The notes under the pieces were generated by a model. That model ran no database searches and was not told where the DNA came from. It saw only the letters and a program-made list of their open reading frames with translations. From Nitrospirota bacterium (GTDB lineage: Bacteria > Nitrospinota_A > UBA7883): a stretch of DNA of 64,000 bases. Location: positions 23,774 to 87,773 of the forward strand of contig JAJRZK010000006.1 of assembly GCA_024275315.1 (NCBI GenBank), given 5' to 3'. This document shows, one piece after another, positions 25,411 through 35,017 of the stretch (positions within the stretch are counted from its first letter, which is position 1; each line of letters opens with the position of its first letter). A program made the translations under genes and the position numbers.

Positions 25411-26598
25411 TTATGGCAGGGACTGGTAGTAGTCCATTAGGATTTTCGCCACTTCCGGACGCGCGAACTCCACCGGCAACGACTCCCCGCGCTTCAACAT
25501 ATCCCGCACCTTCGTACCCGACAGGAGCACGAAATCATCCTTGTCATGATCCGGCGCGTCCCTCATCATGACCACTTTGTTCAGCTTTTTGGACCACGCC
25601 GTATGATCCGCCCGGAATATTTCGATCTGGAGAGCGTCGTCAGGGACGCTGGTGTCGAAAATGGTTTGCGCGTCGAACGGGCCGTAATAATCCCCCACCC
25701 CAGCGTGGTCCCGGCCGATGATAAAATGTGTGCAACCGGCGTTTTGCCGGAACACGGCATGCAACACGGCCTCACGCGGACCGGCGTACAGCATGTCGAA
25801 CCCGTACCCGGTGATCAACACGCTGTTCGGAGGGAAATATATCTGCGCCATTTTCCGGATCGAGGCGTCCCGCACAGGGGCGGGGATGTCACCCGGTTTA
25901 AGTTTGCCCAGCAACATATGGATGAGGATACCATCGGCCCCTGCCGCCTCCTGCGCCATGCGGCACAGCTCCTCGTGAGCCCGATGCATCGGGTTGCGGG
26001 TCTGGAACCCGACGACCTTTTGCCAGCCAAGTTCTTTGATTTCGTTTCGTATCTGTACCGCCGTGCGGAACGTGTCCGGAAAATCGGAGCTGAAATAGCT
26101 GAAGTTAAGCGTCCGCACAGGCCCGGACACCAGGTATCGCCCCTGTGACAAAAACGCCGCCACACCCGGGTGGTTTTTGTCAGTGGCGCCATACACCATC
26201 TCCGTGATCCCGAGCAGTTGATCCTCCCCAACCTCCTCTACAGCCGTCACTTCCTGCACCGCCAGCACAGGAGCGCCGTCGACGTTGGGATCGCGCAGGG
26301 CGATTGTTCTTTCGTTTTTGATGGCCGACACATCGTCGGTCATGTTAAGCACCGGTGTCGGCCAGAACAGACCATCGGAAGTGCGCATGTTTTCCGCCAC
26401 GGACTGCGCGTCCGCCAGAGTCATATAGCCTGTCAGAGGGTTGAAATAACCACCCCCCAACATAACGGCGTTAGCCGCCGTGGCGGAGCTTACGGTTATG
26501 GAGACAAGCCCGTTCGCCTCCGCCGCGAGCGCGTCACGCTCCTTGGCGTCATGAACAAAAAGGGGAGCGAGTTTTTCAGAGCCGTACGGTTTTATCAT
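25411..26598 (-). CDS. sat: Sulfate adenylyltransferase (ATP sulfurylase), dissimilatory type
   Basis: Interconverts sulfate plus ATP with APS plus pyrophosphate. In dissimilatory metabolism it either activates sulfate or makes ATP from APS. The 395-residue single-domain enzyme has the nucleotide-binding QTRNPMHRAHEE, GRDHAGVGDYYGP and the C-terminal SGTKVRDML typical of homomeric Sat. The chosen ATG at 26598 has AAGGA upstream and overlaps the end of qmoC by 23 bases, which indicates translational coupling as the last gene of aprB-aprA-qmoA-qmoB-qmoC-sat. Confidence 0.95.
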   Translation of the reverse strand: MIKPYGSEKLAPLFVHDAKERDALAAEANGLVSITVSSATAANAVMLGGGYFNPLTGYMTLADAQSVAENMRTSDGLFWPTPVLNMTDDVSAIKNERTIALRDPNVDGAPVLAVQEVTAVEEVGEDQLLGITEMVYGATDKNHPGVAAFLSQGRYLVSGPVRTLNFSYFSSDFPDTFRTAVQIRNEIKELGWQKVVGFQTRNPMHRAHEELCRMAQEAAGADGILIHMLLGKLKPGDIPAPVRDASIRKMAQIYFPPNSVLITGYGFDMLYAGPREAVLHAVFRQNAGCTHFIIGRDHAGVGDYYGPFDAQTIFDTSVPDDALQIEIFRADHTAWSKKLNKVVMMRDAPDHDKDDFVLLSGTKVRDMLKRGESLPVEFARPEVAKILMDYYQSLP

Positions 26599-27760
26599 CG
26601 ATTCGTTCCTTTGCCCTATCAACGGAGTTTGCGTACATCATCGCCACGAAGCGGTATATCATGTGGGCGAACTTGCTGAACGGCGCGTAGGCGAGCAGGG
26701 TGAAAACCAGCACTAGGTGGACATAGTAGGTCCAGAACGCCACGGCGGCCACATCCGCCAGACGGAACAGCTCCGACAATATCCCCGTCAGTATGGTCCC
26801 GTACAGGATGAATATGAAATGGCTGTCATAATACCCTGTGCCATCTGTTTTTTCGCCAGATCCGCCATACCTCCTGGCGACGATCAGCGTAACCCCCGTC
26901 ACCGCCGCCAGAGCGCCCAGATTGCCCAGTATCTTCACCGGATGCAAAAGCAAAAGCGGGGTGGTGGCCACCTCGGCTATCGCAAGCTTGTTGATCCAGT
27001 ACATGACCGCCACCAGGGACGTGGTGGCCGTCAGTGCCAGAAAACCGTACATCGTCATCAGGTGCGATAAAAACCGGGGCGCGTTGGTTACGCATTTGCC
27101 AAGCTTTTCATGTTTCAATATGCCAAGCGCGGTTACAGCCGCCGCCTTTCCCAGGCCGGAGGAGATCCGCGCCCCTCCGGGCGATCCTTTCGCAATAGCC
27201 GTCCAGAACTTTTTTATTCCCAGCATGGCCGACACCGCGGCGAACAGAACCGCCGGCACGAAAACCATGTCTATCGCGTGCACAGGCGCCATGTTGGAAA
27301 ACACGATCGGATTCGCCGACATGAACCCGGGTTTGGACGCAAAAAAGATCATGGCCGTTATCAGTATCGCCGGAACCAGGAACAACACCGGCAGATACGA
27401 AGGAGACGACAACATCCTGCCCATCGCCTCCACTCCGGCGTATTTCGAAAAGCTGATGTTGCGCACCGCCGCCAAGACATCGGCCGGCTTGGCCCCGCAG
27501 GGGCAATGCGCCGTGCAGTCACCGCAACCGTGGCATATCCATATATCCGCGTTGGCCAGCAGCTTGTCCTTCAGACCCCACTGCGCCCACACCATTTCTT
27601 TTCGTGGGAAAGGGACGTTGTCGGGCGATATCTCGCACACCACAGAGCAGTTTCCGCACTGGAAACATTTTTTCAACGTATGTCCGCCGTTTTCCATGAT
27701 CCTCCGAACGAACGCCATGTCCGGCTCGATCACATCCGGTGATTCCACTTTGTCCGTCAT
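26576..27760 (-). CDS. qmoC: Quinone-interacting membrane oxidoreductase subunit C
   Basis: Membrane anchor of the QmoABC complex, which passes electrons between the menaquinone pool and APS reductase. The 394-residue protein has an N-terminal HdrC-like ferredoxin part with two cysteine clusters (CFQCGNCSVVC and CHGCGDCTAHC) and then a heme-b type membrane domain with about six hydrophobic helices. Candidate heme histidines are seen in FLSHLMTMYGF, LLLHPVKIL and YYVHLVLVF. It starts 21 bases after qmoB. Confidence 0.95.
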   Translation of the reverse strand: MTDKVESPDVIEPDMAFVRRIMENGGHTLKKCFQCGNCSVVCEISPDNVPFPRKEMVWAQWGLKDKLLANADIWICHGCGDCTAHCPCGAKPADVLAAVRNISFSKYAGVEAMGRMLSSPSYLPVLFLVPAILITAMIFFASKPGFMSANPIVFSNMAPVHAIDMVFVPAVLFAAVSAMLGIKKFWTAIAKGSPGGARISSGLGKAAAVTALGILKHEKLGKCVTNAPRFLSHLMTMYGFLALTATTSLVAVMYWINKLAIAEVATTPLLLLHPVKILGNLGALAAVTGVTLIVARRYGGSGEKTDGTGYYDSHFIFILYGTILTGILSELFRLADVAAVAFWTYYVHLVLVFTLLAYAPFSKFAHMIYRFVAMMYANSVDRAKERIDDKTVRL

Positions 27761-27781
27761 GGTGATATCGCCTTTACCATG

Positions 27782-29986
27782 TTAAAAACCTTTGTACGGG
27801 TTGGGCTCCAGCGCTTCGAGCCCCTGCATGAAACCGTCGATAATTTCCGGTATCCTGCGATATTCGTTGATCGCCAGGCTCTCCACCACGACCCTGTCCG
27901 ATTCGAGCATAAGCCGGTCCAGGGTTTCCTGCACTTTGCTGGCCCGAATTTCCGCCAGCTCGCTTCCCTTTATGTTGTGACACTGGTAATCGTCCCCGTG
28001 TTTGCAACCGATCATGATGATGCCGTCCCACCCGAAAGACAAGGCGTCCGCCACCCATTGCAGGTTGATCGACCCCATGCACCGAAGCTGTATGAACCGG
28101 ACCGAGGAGCTGTATCTGATCCGGTTGATCCCGGCCATGTCCAGCGCGGGCATGGCGTCGTTTTCACAAATAAACGCAAGGGCCCGCAGTTTGCCGGAGT
28201 CTTCATCCGGCATTTCCACCGACTTTATCATCGACCCGATCATGGGTATGGAATAGTCGGCAAAATTGATGATCTGGACTGGACACGCCCCCATGCACGT
28301 GGCGCATCGGCGGCACCTGGTGGGGAAGGGGATGGGGTAGGCTTTCTCGTCTTCGTTGATGGCGCCGAACGGGCATTCCACCGTGCACCGCTTGCACTGG
28401 GTGCACCGATCCAAAGCGAATTGCGGATAGCTTTTGTCTCCCGCCCGGGGGCTTACGGCTTCCCCTCTTTCCACCATGGTCACGCACTGGATCGCTTTTA
28501 GCGCCGCTCCGGCCGCGTCGTTTCTGGCTGTCGCCGTGTCCTGGGGATGGCGGACGGCTCCTGCTGTGTATATGCCTGTGCGCCTGGTCTCGTATGGAAA
28601 ACAGATAAAGTGGGAATCGGGGAATCCATAGCCGAGATCCGGCAACTCCGGTCCCTGGCGATAGTCAAGTTTCAGTGTAGGGGCTTTGCCGACCTGCTCC
28701 CTGTCCCAGTCCTGCATCTGGTCGACAGGTTTGTCTATAGTTACAGATTCATCGAAAGTGGCCGGGACCATTCCGGTGGCCAACACTACGACATCCGCCT
28801 TTATCACCACCTGCCGGCCAAGCAGGCTATCTTCCACGCAAACCTCCAGCTCATCGCCAGAAAGTCGCACTCCGGTAACCTCGCCCTTGGTAAGGAAAAT
28901 CCCCGGGTCCTCTTGGACGTTCTTGTAAAACAGCTCCGTCTTTCCCGTTGTGCGGATATCCTTGTATATGATCGTAGCCGTCGCGTCCTGGTCCATTTCC
29001 CGCACATAGGCGGCCTGTTTAAGCGACGTGGCGCAACAGACGGATGAGCAGTAGGGGAGATGGTTTTCGTCCCGGGACCCGGCGCACTGGACGAACACGA
29101 TCCGTTGCGCCGGCGTGACGTTGTCATGTAGCGCCAGCTTTCCCGACGCCGCCATTTTTTCAAACTCCACCGAGCTTATCACGTTGGGTAGTCCGGCTCC
29201 GAGATGGGATAGCTTGCCGACATCATATGGCTTGAACCCGGTGGCGAGAACGATTGCGCCCACCCGAAGCTTGGAGCCGGTTCCGTTGCGCAGGGTCACG
29301 TCGAACATGCCGGGACCGCCGGAGACAGATTCTATAGTGGTGTTCAGGTGGACGGTAATATCCGGATCGTCCTTGACGGCTTTTACATGTTCCGCGATAT
29401 CGCTCGGCTCCGGGGTTTTGTGGGGAGCCTTTTGCGGGAATATCCGGGGCAGGTTGTTCACGAACCCTCCCAGCCTGTTTTCCTTTTCCACCAGGACCAC
29501 CTTGTGCCCGGCCATGGCCGCGTTTTTGGCCGCGGAAAGCCCGGCGATCCCGCCGCCGACCACCATGATGTCGCTACTGGTCGATTCTATCTTGTATGGC
29601 TCCGGCAGGCTTATTTCCCCGATTTTCGCAAGGCCCATGCGTATATAGTCCTCCGCCAGTTCCTGTGTCTCCCCGTCCCCGGGTTCATGGCTCCAGGCCA
29701 CCCGCTCGCGCAGGTCGATCCGGTCTACCATTACATCCCCGCCGAAATCGAAAATGTCGTAATTGACACGAGCGGAGCACGCGGCTATCGAAACGGTGTT
29801 AACACCTTCTTCGGATATGTCCTTTTTGACGAGGTCAGCGCCATCAGGCCCGCACAGGAACGGGTGGGTTTTTACAATGGGGGAGTTTGGCGCTGACGCG
29901 GCGACCTTTTCGAGCGACGCGACATCCACGCATTCCCCGATAGAGCAACCAGAGCATATATAGACGCCGGTTTTTTTATCACTCAT
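27782..29986 (-). CDS. qmoB: Quinone-interacting membrane oxidoreductase subunit B
   Basis: Flavin/Fe-S subunit related to heterodisulfide reductase HdrA with a fused MvhD-like C-terminus. The 734-residue protein shows an N-terminal CSGCSIGEC, the FAD loop GGGIAGLSAAKNAAMAG, NRLGGFVNNLPR, HLPYCSSVCC, two [4Fe-4S] motifs (CTQCKRCTVEC and CRRCATCMGAC) and a MvhD-type region (FIQLRCMGSINLQWV, IGCKHGDDYQCHN) near the end. The ATG at 29986 follows GAGGTG; a GTG three codons earlier overlaps that site. It starts five bases after qmoA. Confidence 0.95.
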   Translation of the reverse strand: MSDKKTGVYICSGCSIGECVDVASLEKVAASAPNSPIVKTHPFLCGPDGADLVKKDISEEGVNTVSIAACSARVNYDIFDFGGDVMVDRIDLRERVAWSHEPGDGETQELAEDYIRMGLAKIGEISLPEPYKIESTSSDIMVVGGGIAGLSAAKNAAMAGHKVVLVEKENRLGGFVNNLPRIFPQKAPHKTPEPSDIAEHVKAVKDDPDITVHLNTTIESVSGGPGMFDVTLRNGTGSKLRVGAIVLATGFKPYDVGKLSHLGAGLPNVISSVEFEKMAASGKLALHDNVTPAQRIVFVQCAGSRDENHLPYCSSVCCATSLKQAAYVREMDQDATATIIYKDIRTTGKTELFYKNVQEDPGIFLTKGEVTGVRLSGDELEVCVEDSLLGRQVVIKADVVVLATGMVPATFDESVTIDKPVDQMQDWDREQVGKAPTLKLDYRQGPELPDLGYGFPDSHFICFPYETRRTGIYTAGAVRHPQDTATARNDAAGAALKAIQCVTMVERGEAVSPRAGDKSYPQFALDRCTQCKRCTVECPFGAINEDEKAYPIPFPTRCRRCATCMGACPVQIINFADYSIPMIGSMIKSVEMPDEDSGKLRALAFICENDAMPALDMAGINRIRYSSSVRFIQLRCMGSINLQWVADALSFGWDGIIMIGCKHGDDYQCHNIKGSELAEIRASKVQETLDRLMLESDRVVVESLAINEYRRIPEIIDGFMQGLEALEPNPYKGF

Positions 29987-29991
29987 GGTTT

Positions 29992-31239
29992 TCACCTCGT
30001 AGCCGCCGCCTGAATGGCCTTGAGCGCCGCGCCGGTGGCGCTTTGGATGGAGGTGGTAACGTCAAACGGGCCAGCGGCCACACCGGCCGGTATGACACCG
30101 GGTGCGGACTGATTGTTTTGCGCGATGAAACCTTCGCCGTCGACGCTGGCCATGGGAACATCGCACGATTTCGCCGTCGGCTCCATGCCGGTCGCCAGCA
30201 CCACCAGGTCGCACGACACCCGCATCTTGCCACCGCCCAGAATATCCTCCGCGGTCACTATGGCCGCTCCGCCTTCGCCCGGGTCTATCCTGCCGACTTT
30301 ACCTTTTACCAGGTGGATATTGGGGTCCGCTTTTACTTTATTGTAAAAGGACTCGTATTTGCCTGGAGCCCGAAGGTCTATGTAGAATATGTACACCTCG
30401 CTGTCCGGATACTGGTCGCGCACATACCTGGCCTGTTTGAGAGAGGCCAGGCAGCATATCGACGAGCAGTAGGGCAGGTGGTTCTCGTCTCTCGACCCTG
30501 CGCATTGGACGAACGCCACTGTACGCACCGGTTCGCCGTTGTCACGGCGCGTGATTCCGCCGGAGGTGGGACCGTTCACCGCCGCCAACCGTTCCATCTC
30601 CACGTTGCTTATAACGTTGTCTATTTTCCCATAGCCAAGGTTGGCTATCTTCGACGCGTCATAAGGTTTCCAGCCGGTGGCGTAGACCACCGACCCTGCT
30701 TCAACCGTCGTTTCCGAATCTTCCATGTCCAGCTCTATCGCGTCGTATTTGCACACTTTCACGCATTCCCCGCACGATGACCCCTCGCACACGTCCATGT
30801 CTATGACATGTCTTGCGGGCATGGCCATCTGGTGTGGCAGATATATCGCCCCGGTCTGGCTCATTCCGTAGTTGAACCGGTCGGGACGGGAGACGGGGCA
30901 CACCTTGACGCAATCGTCGCAGGCGACGCACTTCTGGTTTACGTACCGCGGGTCGGTTTTGATCACAGCCACAAAATCACCCGGTTTCCCGCTGATGGAC
31001 ACAACCTGCGACGATGTGAAAAACCTTATGTTGGGATTGGCCCGGATACGGCGGAAATTGATCTCCAGGCCGCAGTAGGGAGGGCATAGCTTCGGGAAAT
31101 ATTTGTTCATCCGCGCCACACGCCCGCCCAGCCACGGTTCTCGCTCCACCAGATAAACCTGTCTGCCGCATTCGGCGGCTTCGATGGCGGCGGTCATGCC
31201 GCCGATGCCGCCGCCGATTACAAGGATTGAATCGTTCAT
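29992..31239 (-). CDS. qmoA: Quinone-interacting membrane oxidoreductase subunit A
   Basis: HdrA-like flavoprotein that, with QmoB and QmoC, links AprBA to quinones. The 415-residue protein opens directly with the FAD fold (MNDSILVIGGGIGGMTAA). It has the Cys-rich FPKLCPPYCGLEINF of HdrA-type proteins, ferredoxin-like CVACDDCVKVC and CEGSSCGECVKVC clusters and HLPYCSSICC. The start at 31239 follows AAGGAA. The longer reading frame upstream runs into aprA and is not a real extension. It lies 41 bases after aprA. Confidence 0.94.
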   Translation of the reverse strand: MNDSILVIGGGIGGMTAAIEAAECGRQVYLVEREPWLGGRVARMNKYFPKLCPPYCGLEINFRRIRANPNIRFFTSSQVVSISGKPGDFVAVIKTDPRYVNQKCVACDDCVKVCPVSRPDRFNYGMSQTGAIYLPHQMAMPARHVIDMDVCEGSSCGECVKVCKYDAIELDMEDSETTVEAGSVVYATGWKPYDASKIANLGYGKIDNVISNVEMERLAAVNGPTSGGITRRDNGEPVRTVAFVQCAGSRDENHLPYCSSICCLASLKQARYVRDQYPDSEVYIFYIDLRAPGKYESFYNKVKADPNIHLVKGKVGRIDPGEGGAAIVTAEDILGGGKMRVSCDLVVLATGMEPTAKSCDVPMASVDGEGFIAQNNQSAPGVIPAGVAAGPFDVTTSIQSATGAALKAIQAAATR

Positions 31240-31280
31240 TCCCGATTTCCTTACCACTCCTGGCTTCTGCACAGGCCCGG

Positions 31281-33206
31281 CTAAACGTTTTTCGGGACGA
31301 TATCCTTGTGGGGAATCTTTTTCATCTCCCAATCATCGGTCTTCGGGTTATATTTGGAATTGACGAAACATTTCCAGTTTTCCTCGTCCAGATGGGGATG
31401 GTCGGACCTGTAATAAAAACCCGGATAACGGGTTTCCTTGCGGAAATAGACATGGCGCAGGTGTATCTCCGCCATCCATATGCGGTGATAGTTTTCCCAT
31501 GCCCGAAGAAGCTCGTGCAGGTCCTTGGCCGCCATTTTTTCCGCGTCTTCTTTTAGCATCGTAAGCAGGTGCAACCCCTGGTCCATCATTTTCTCCGAAG
31601 TGACGTACCAGGTGGACGTGCCGGCGACATACTCGTCCATAAGCTTGTTGAGCCGGAACATCATCATCTTCGGACGGATGTAGTTCGGGTTGATCATCGG
31701 GTCTGTGGAATAATCCTTGTGGTCGAGGTAATTCTTGAAAGGCTTGTATATCTCCGCCCCGAGCTCTTCTGCGGACAGGTGCAGTGACGGCGAGAAATCC
31801 TGGTTGTCCCGCAGGAATTTCACCATCGATTTCGCCGCGATGCGCCCCTCGGTAAAGGAGCCGGAGGAGAACTTGTGGCCCGACGCCCCAACCCCGTCTC
31901 CTGCGGTGAACAGTCCCTTGACTGTGGTCATCCTGTTGTAACCCCATTGCCACTCGTCCGGGGCGATGTCTTCCGGGCCCGACACCCAGGCCCCGCACGC
32001 CCCGGCGTGGGAACCGAGGAAATAGGGTTCCGTGGGCAACAGCTCCGACGCGGTCTCTTCCGGGCGGATGTTCATTCCGGCCCACATGTTCGCCTGGCCG
32101 ATGGTCATGTCCAGGAAATCCTCCCACGCTTCGGCTTCGAGCTGTTTTTTCTCTTTCGGGGTTTTGCCTTCGAACAGCTTTGCCATGGCGGTGGGTGTGT
32201 CCATCAATATGGGGCCCTTGCCCTCCTTGAGCTCTTTTAGCATCTGGTGGTTGCGGAGGCAGGTGGCCGGCACATGAGCGAGCCCGTATGGCGGATACTC
32301 CTCCAGTTGCGCCTTGTTTTTGGCGGCGTAATCCACGCCTTCAGCGTTCACGGCCTTGGATTTGAACAGCAGGAACCAGGCTCCGACAGGTCCGTATCCG
32401 TCCTTGAACCTCGCCGGCACGAACCGGTTTTCCATGGTGGTCATCTCCGCCCCCACCTGGGACATCATGGAGTAGGTGCTACCGGCGTTCCATACGGCGT
32501 ACCAGGTGCGGCCCATCCCCTCGCCGGTGGATCGTGGCCTGAAGATGTTCACGGCGCCACCGGCCACGCAGAGGACCACCTTTGCGCGGAACACGTAAAT
32601 CTTGTTTTCCCGGACGGAGAACCCGACCGCTCCGGCGATGCGGTTTTCGTTTTTCTCATCGAGCAACAGCTTGACGATAAAACAACGCTCTATTATGTTG
32701 TCCACGCCAAGGGCGTTCTTGGCGGCTTCGGCTACGATGGTCTTGTACGACTCGCCGTTTATCATGATCTGCCATTTGCCGGATCGAACCGGCTTGCCCC
32801 CTTCACGAAGCGATTTGCCCTCGTCGCCGGGCTGTTTCCAGATAGGCAGGCCCCATTCCTCGAAATGCTTCACAGAGTCGTCCACGTGCCGGCCCACGTC
32901 GAACACCAGGTCGTCGCGGGTGATGCCCATTAGGTCGTTTGCGACCATGCGCACATAGTCCTCCGGAGTGTTGTCGCCCAGGTACGTGTTTATCGCAGAA
33001 AGGCCCTGGGCCACGGCTCCGGACCGGTCCAGCGCGGCCTTGTCCACCAGCGTGACCTTGTACTTGTCCCCGGCCCATCGGCCCACCTCGAACGCCGCGC
33101 CGCACGCGGCCATTCCGCCGCCTATGATGAGGATGTCTGTTTCATGCTCTTCAATTACCGGATTGTTCGCAAAGTCAGCGTGAAAATTATCGCTCGGTGT
33201 AACCAT
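31281..33206 (-). CDS. aprA: Adenylylsulfate reductase, alpha subunit
   Basis: FAD-containing catalytic subunit of APS reductase, which reversibly converts APS to sulfite and AMP. The 641-residue protein has the FAD-binding DILIIGGGMAACGAAFE and AALDRSGAVAQGLSAIN near the N-terminus. It ends with the fumarate-reductase-like helical domain (ENYHRIWMAEIHLRHV, KETRYPGFYYRSDHP, DDWEMKKIPHKDI). Length is in the normal range. It follows aprB by 22 bases with GGAG before the ATG. Phylogeny of this protein would help tell the oxidative from the reductive lineage. Confidence 0.97.
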   Translation of the reverse strand: MVTPSDNFHADFANNPVIEEHETDILIIGGGMAACGAAFEVGRWAGDKYKVTLVDKAALDRSGAVAQGLSAINTYLGDNTPEDYVRMVANDLMGITRDDLVFDVGRHVDDSVKHFEEWGLPIWKQPGDEGKSLREGGKPVRSGKWQIMINGESYKTIVAEAAKNALGVDNIIERCFIVKLLLDEKNENRIAGAVGFSVRENKIYVFRAKVVLCVAGGAVNIFRPRSTGEGMGRTWYAVWNAGSTYSMMSQVGAEMTTMENRFVPARFKDGYGPVGAWFLLFKSKAVNAEGVDYAAKNKAQLEEYPPYGLAHVPATCLRNHQMLKELKEGKGPILMDTPTAMAKLFEGKTPKEKKQLEAEAWEDFLDMTIGQANMWAGMNIRPEETASELLPTEPYFLGSHAGACGAWVSGPEDIAPDEWQWGYNRMTTVKGLFTAGDGVGASGHKFSSGSFTEGRIAAKSMVKFLRDNQDFSPSLHLSAEELGAEIYKPFKNYLDHKDYSTDPMINPNYIRPKMMMFRLNKLMDEYVAGTSTWYVTSEKMMDQGLHLLTMLKEDAEKMAAKDLHELLRAWENYHRIWMAEIHLRHVYFRKETRYPGFYYRSDHPHLDEENWKCFVNSKYNPKTDDWEMKKIPHKDIVPKNV

Positions 33207-33228
33207 TTTGCATGGCTCCTTTCCTGTT

Positions 33229-33660
33229 TTATGAAATTGTTGGAAGCTTCTGACCCAGCTCGGTGAAAAAGTTCGGGCTGTCCATATCTGCGTCGGTCGG
33301 CTCTGGTTCGCCTTTGTAAATTTTGATGGATCCTTCAGGAACTGTCCTGGTGGGGAACTTGAAACGTTTCAGCTTTCCATCCCGGAACTTTATGGTCCAC
33401 ATGATGGAATCAGAAGAGCGCATCGGGATCGACGTGCCGCCTAGGGGAACGAAATCGGCGTATGGTCTCGCCTCGATGGCCTGCTGGGGGCATATTTTCA
33501 CGCATGAGTAACATTCCCAGCATTGTTCCGGTTCCTGGTTCATGGCTTTCATCCGGTCCTTGTCCAGGTACATCAGGTCGTTCGGGCAGATATACATGCA
33601 GGCTGTCTTGTCCTGCCCTTTGCATCCGTCGCATTTTTCCTGTATTACGAATGTTGGCAT
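33229..33660 (-). CDS. aprB: Adenylylsulfate reductase, beta subunit
   Basis: Ferredoxin-like subunit with two [4Fe-4S] clusters that feeds electrons to AprA. In 143 residues the two clusters are seen as CDGCKGQDKTACMYIC (with the long spacing typical of AprB) and CWECYSCVKICP, followed by the tail that wraps AprA (IMWTIKFRDGKLKRFKFP). The ATG is preceded by GGAGA. It is the first gene of the sulfur operon, with a LysR-type regulator divergent 215 bases away. Confidence 0.97.
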   Translation of the reverse strand: MPTFVIQEKCDGCKGQDKTACMYICPNDLMYLDKDRMKAMNQEPEQCWECYSCVKICPQQAIEARPYADFVPLGGTSIPMRSSDSIMWTIKFRDGKLKRFKFPTRTVPEGSIKIYKGEPEPTDADMDSPNFFTELGQKLPTIS

Positions 33661-33747
33661 CGGTCTGTCTCCATATATTTAAAAAAGTTGAAGTTTCACC
33701 TTAAACGGCAGGAATGGGCCAATGTCGGCGGCCGGGTTTGTGATTGC

Positions 33748-33764
33748 CATAATGTCGCTTTATG
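33748..33764. promoter_or_regulatory. LysR-type operator between aprB and the regulator
   Basis: CATAA-N7-TTATG is a perfect inverted repeat of the T-N11-A type recognised by LysR-family regulators. It overlaps a candidate minus-strand promoter (TTGAAA, 16 bp, CATTAT) for aprB. A second imperfect ATAA...TTATG pair lies nearer the regulator (about 33794-33816). Confidence 0.55.
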
Positions 33765-33875
33765 CCCCAGTTTCAAGCGTGTCTGTCTATAATATAAGAC
33801 CTTGAAAAAGATTATGCCTCTCTTTCGGGAGAAAATATAATAGATAGTTGTGATAGGTAGGATAGATAAAAGTAT

Positions 33876-34796
33876 ATGCTTGACCAGGTTACGATTCACC
33901 AGTTAGAGCTGTTCCTGGTGGCCGCCAAACTGGGTAATTTTTCCCGCGCAGCAGAGCGGATGACGATAAGCCAGCCCGCTTTTTCCGCCCAGATAATCAA
34001 ACTCGAAAAAATCCTCGGCGCCCCTCTTTTTGAAAGGGTGGGCAGGAGGATCGAGTTGACCGAGGCGGGCAGGGTGTTCCAGGGTTATTCCGAATCCATC
34101 ATCTCATCGCTCAGGGAGGGCAAACAGGCGGTGGACGACATGAGAGAACACGTGGTCGGGACGCTAAGGATAGGCGCGTCGACCACCATAGCCAATTATA
34201 TAATGCCGGATTACCTTCGCGCATACAGAAAATCATACCCCGCCTGCAGGGTGCATATGATGGTCAGCAACACCGACCAGGTGGAACAGGCGCTGTTGCG
34301 AAGCGAGATTGACATGGGGCTGGTGGAGGGGCCTGTCGCCCATTCCCGCCAGATATCCACCTATCTGTTCCGGCGGGACGAGCTGGTGGTGGTGTTTTCA
34401 GGCGCCCACCATTGGAAAAAACGGAGGAAGATAAGCATCAGCGATCTGCAAAACGAGCCGTTGATCATACGGGAGAGGGGATCGGGAACCCGCAATGTGT
34501 TCATGGAAATAATGTCCGAAGCCAATACGCCCCTGAACATAGCCATGGAGCTTGGAAACACCGAGGCCATCAAGCGGTCCGTGGAGACCGGCGTCGGCGT
34601 GTCTGTCATAAGCAAGTCCGCCGTTGAACGCGAGCTGAAGGAAAAAACGCTGTTCATGGCGCGCATAGACGGCTATCCCATAGAGCGGATACTCTCTCTG
34701 ATCATAGTGAAAAACAAGCATATCTCCAATCCGCTGAAGGCTTTTATAAACCTGATTGACCCTATGGACGACAGCGTGATCGCCGGCCTGTCGTAA
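33876..34796 (+). CDS. LysR-family transcriptional regulator of the sulfur cluster
   Basis: A 306-residue regulator with an N-terminal winged helix-turn-helix (ELFLVAAKLGNFSRAAERMTISQPAFSAQI) and a two-lobed effector-binding domain (from about residue 90, VVGTLRIGASTTIANYIMPDYL) of the CysB/CbbR/CysL type. Divergence from aprBA-qmoABC-sat and a T-N11-A palindrome between them suggest it controls that operon and itself. The effector is unknown; APS, sulfite or thiosulfate-related signals are reasonable guesses only. The ribosome-binding site is weak. Confidence 0.9.
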   Translation: MLDQVTIHQLELFLVAAKLGNFSRAAERMTISQPAFSAQIIKLEKILGAPLFERVGRRIELTEAGRVFQGYSESIISSLREGKQAVDDMREHVVGTLRIGASTTIANYIMPDYLRAYRKSYPACRVHMMVSNTDQVEQALLRSEIDMGLVEGPVAHSRQISTYLFRRDELVVVFSGAHHWKKRRKISISDLQNEPLIIRERGSGTRNVFMEIMSEANTPLNIAMELGNTEAIKRSVETGVGVSVISKSAVERELKEKTLFMARIDGYPIERILSLIIVKNKHISNPLKAFINLIDPMDDSVIAGLS

Positions 34797-34936
34797 CCTG
34801 TGGTATGGATTATCCCTGGGAAATTGGGGTACAATAACGTCAGCTACCCCGATTGATCCGTATGCGGTGAAAATGGCTCGATCGCTCCGCCACGTGTCCC
34901 CGGGAATCATTACCATGAGGGTGGCGGTGAATGTAT

Positions 34937-34988
34937 GGTTTCGACCCGCAGGTCGCAGGGAGTAAACCGGCTCAATCTGGATAGCCGG
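34937..34988 (+). promoter_or_regulatory. Mutually exclusive hairpins (riboswitch-like leader)
   Basis: Hairpin 1: GGTTT-CGACC-CGCA-GGTCG..AAACC (34937-34968). Hairpin 2: CCGGCT with AGCCGG (34967-34988), followed by a T-rich run. They share bases 34967-34968, so the full forms cannot coexist. They lie 30 bases before the 31-aa ORF at 35018. No known riboswitch class matched by eye. Confidence 0.4.
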
Positions 34989-35017
34989 ATATTTATTTTA
35001 TTTTCAGGAGAGTGTTC

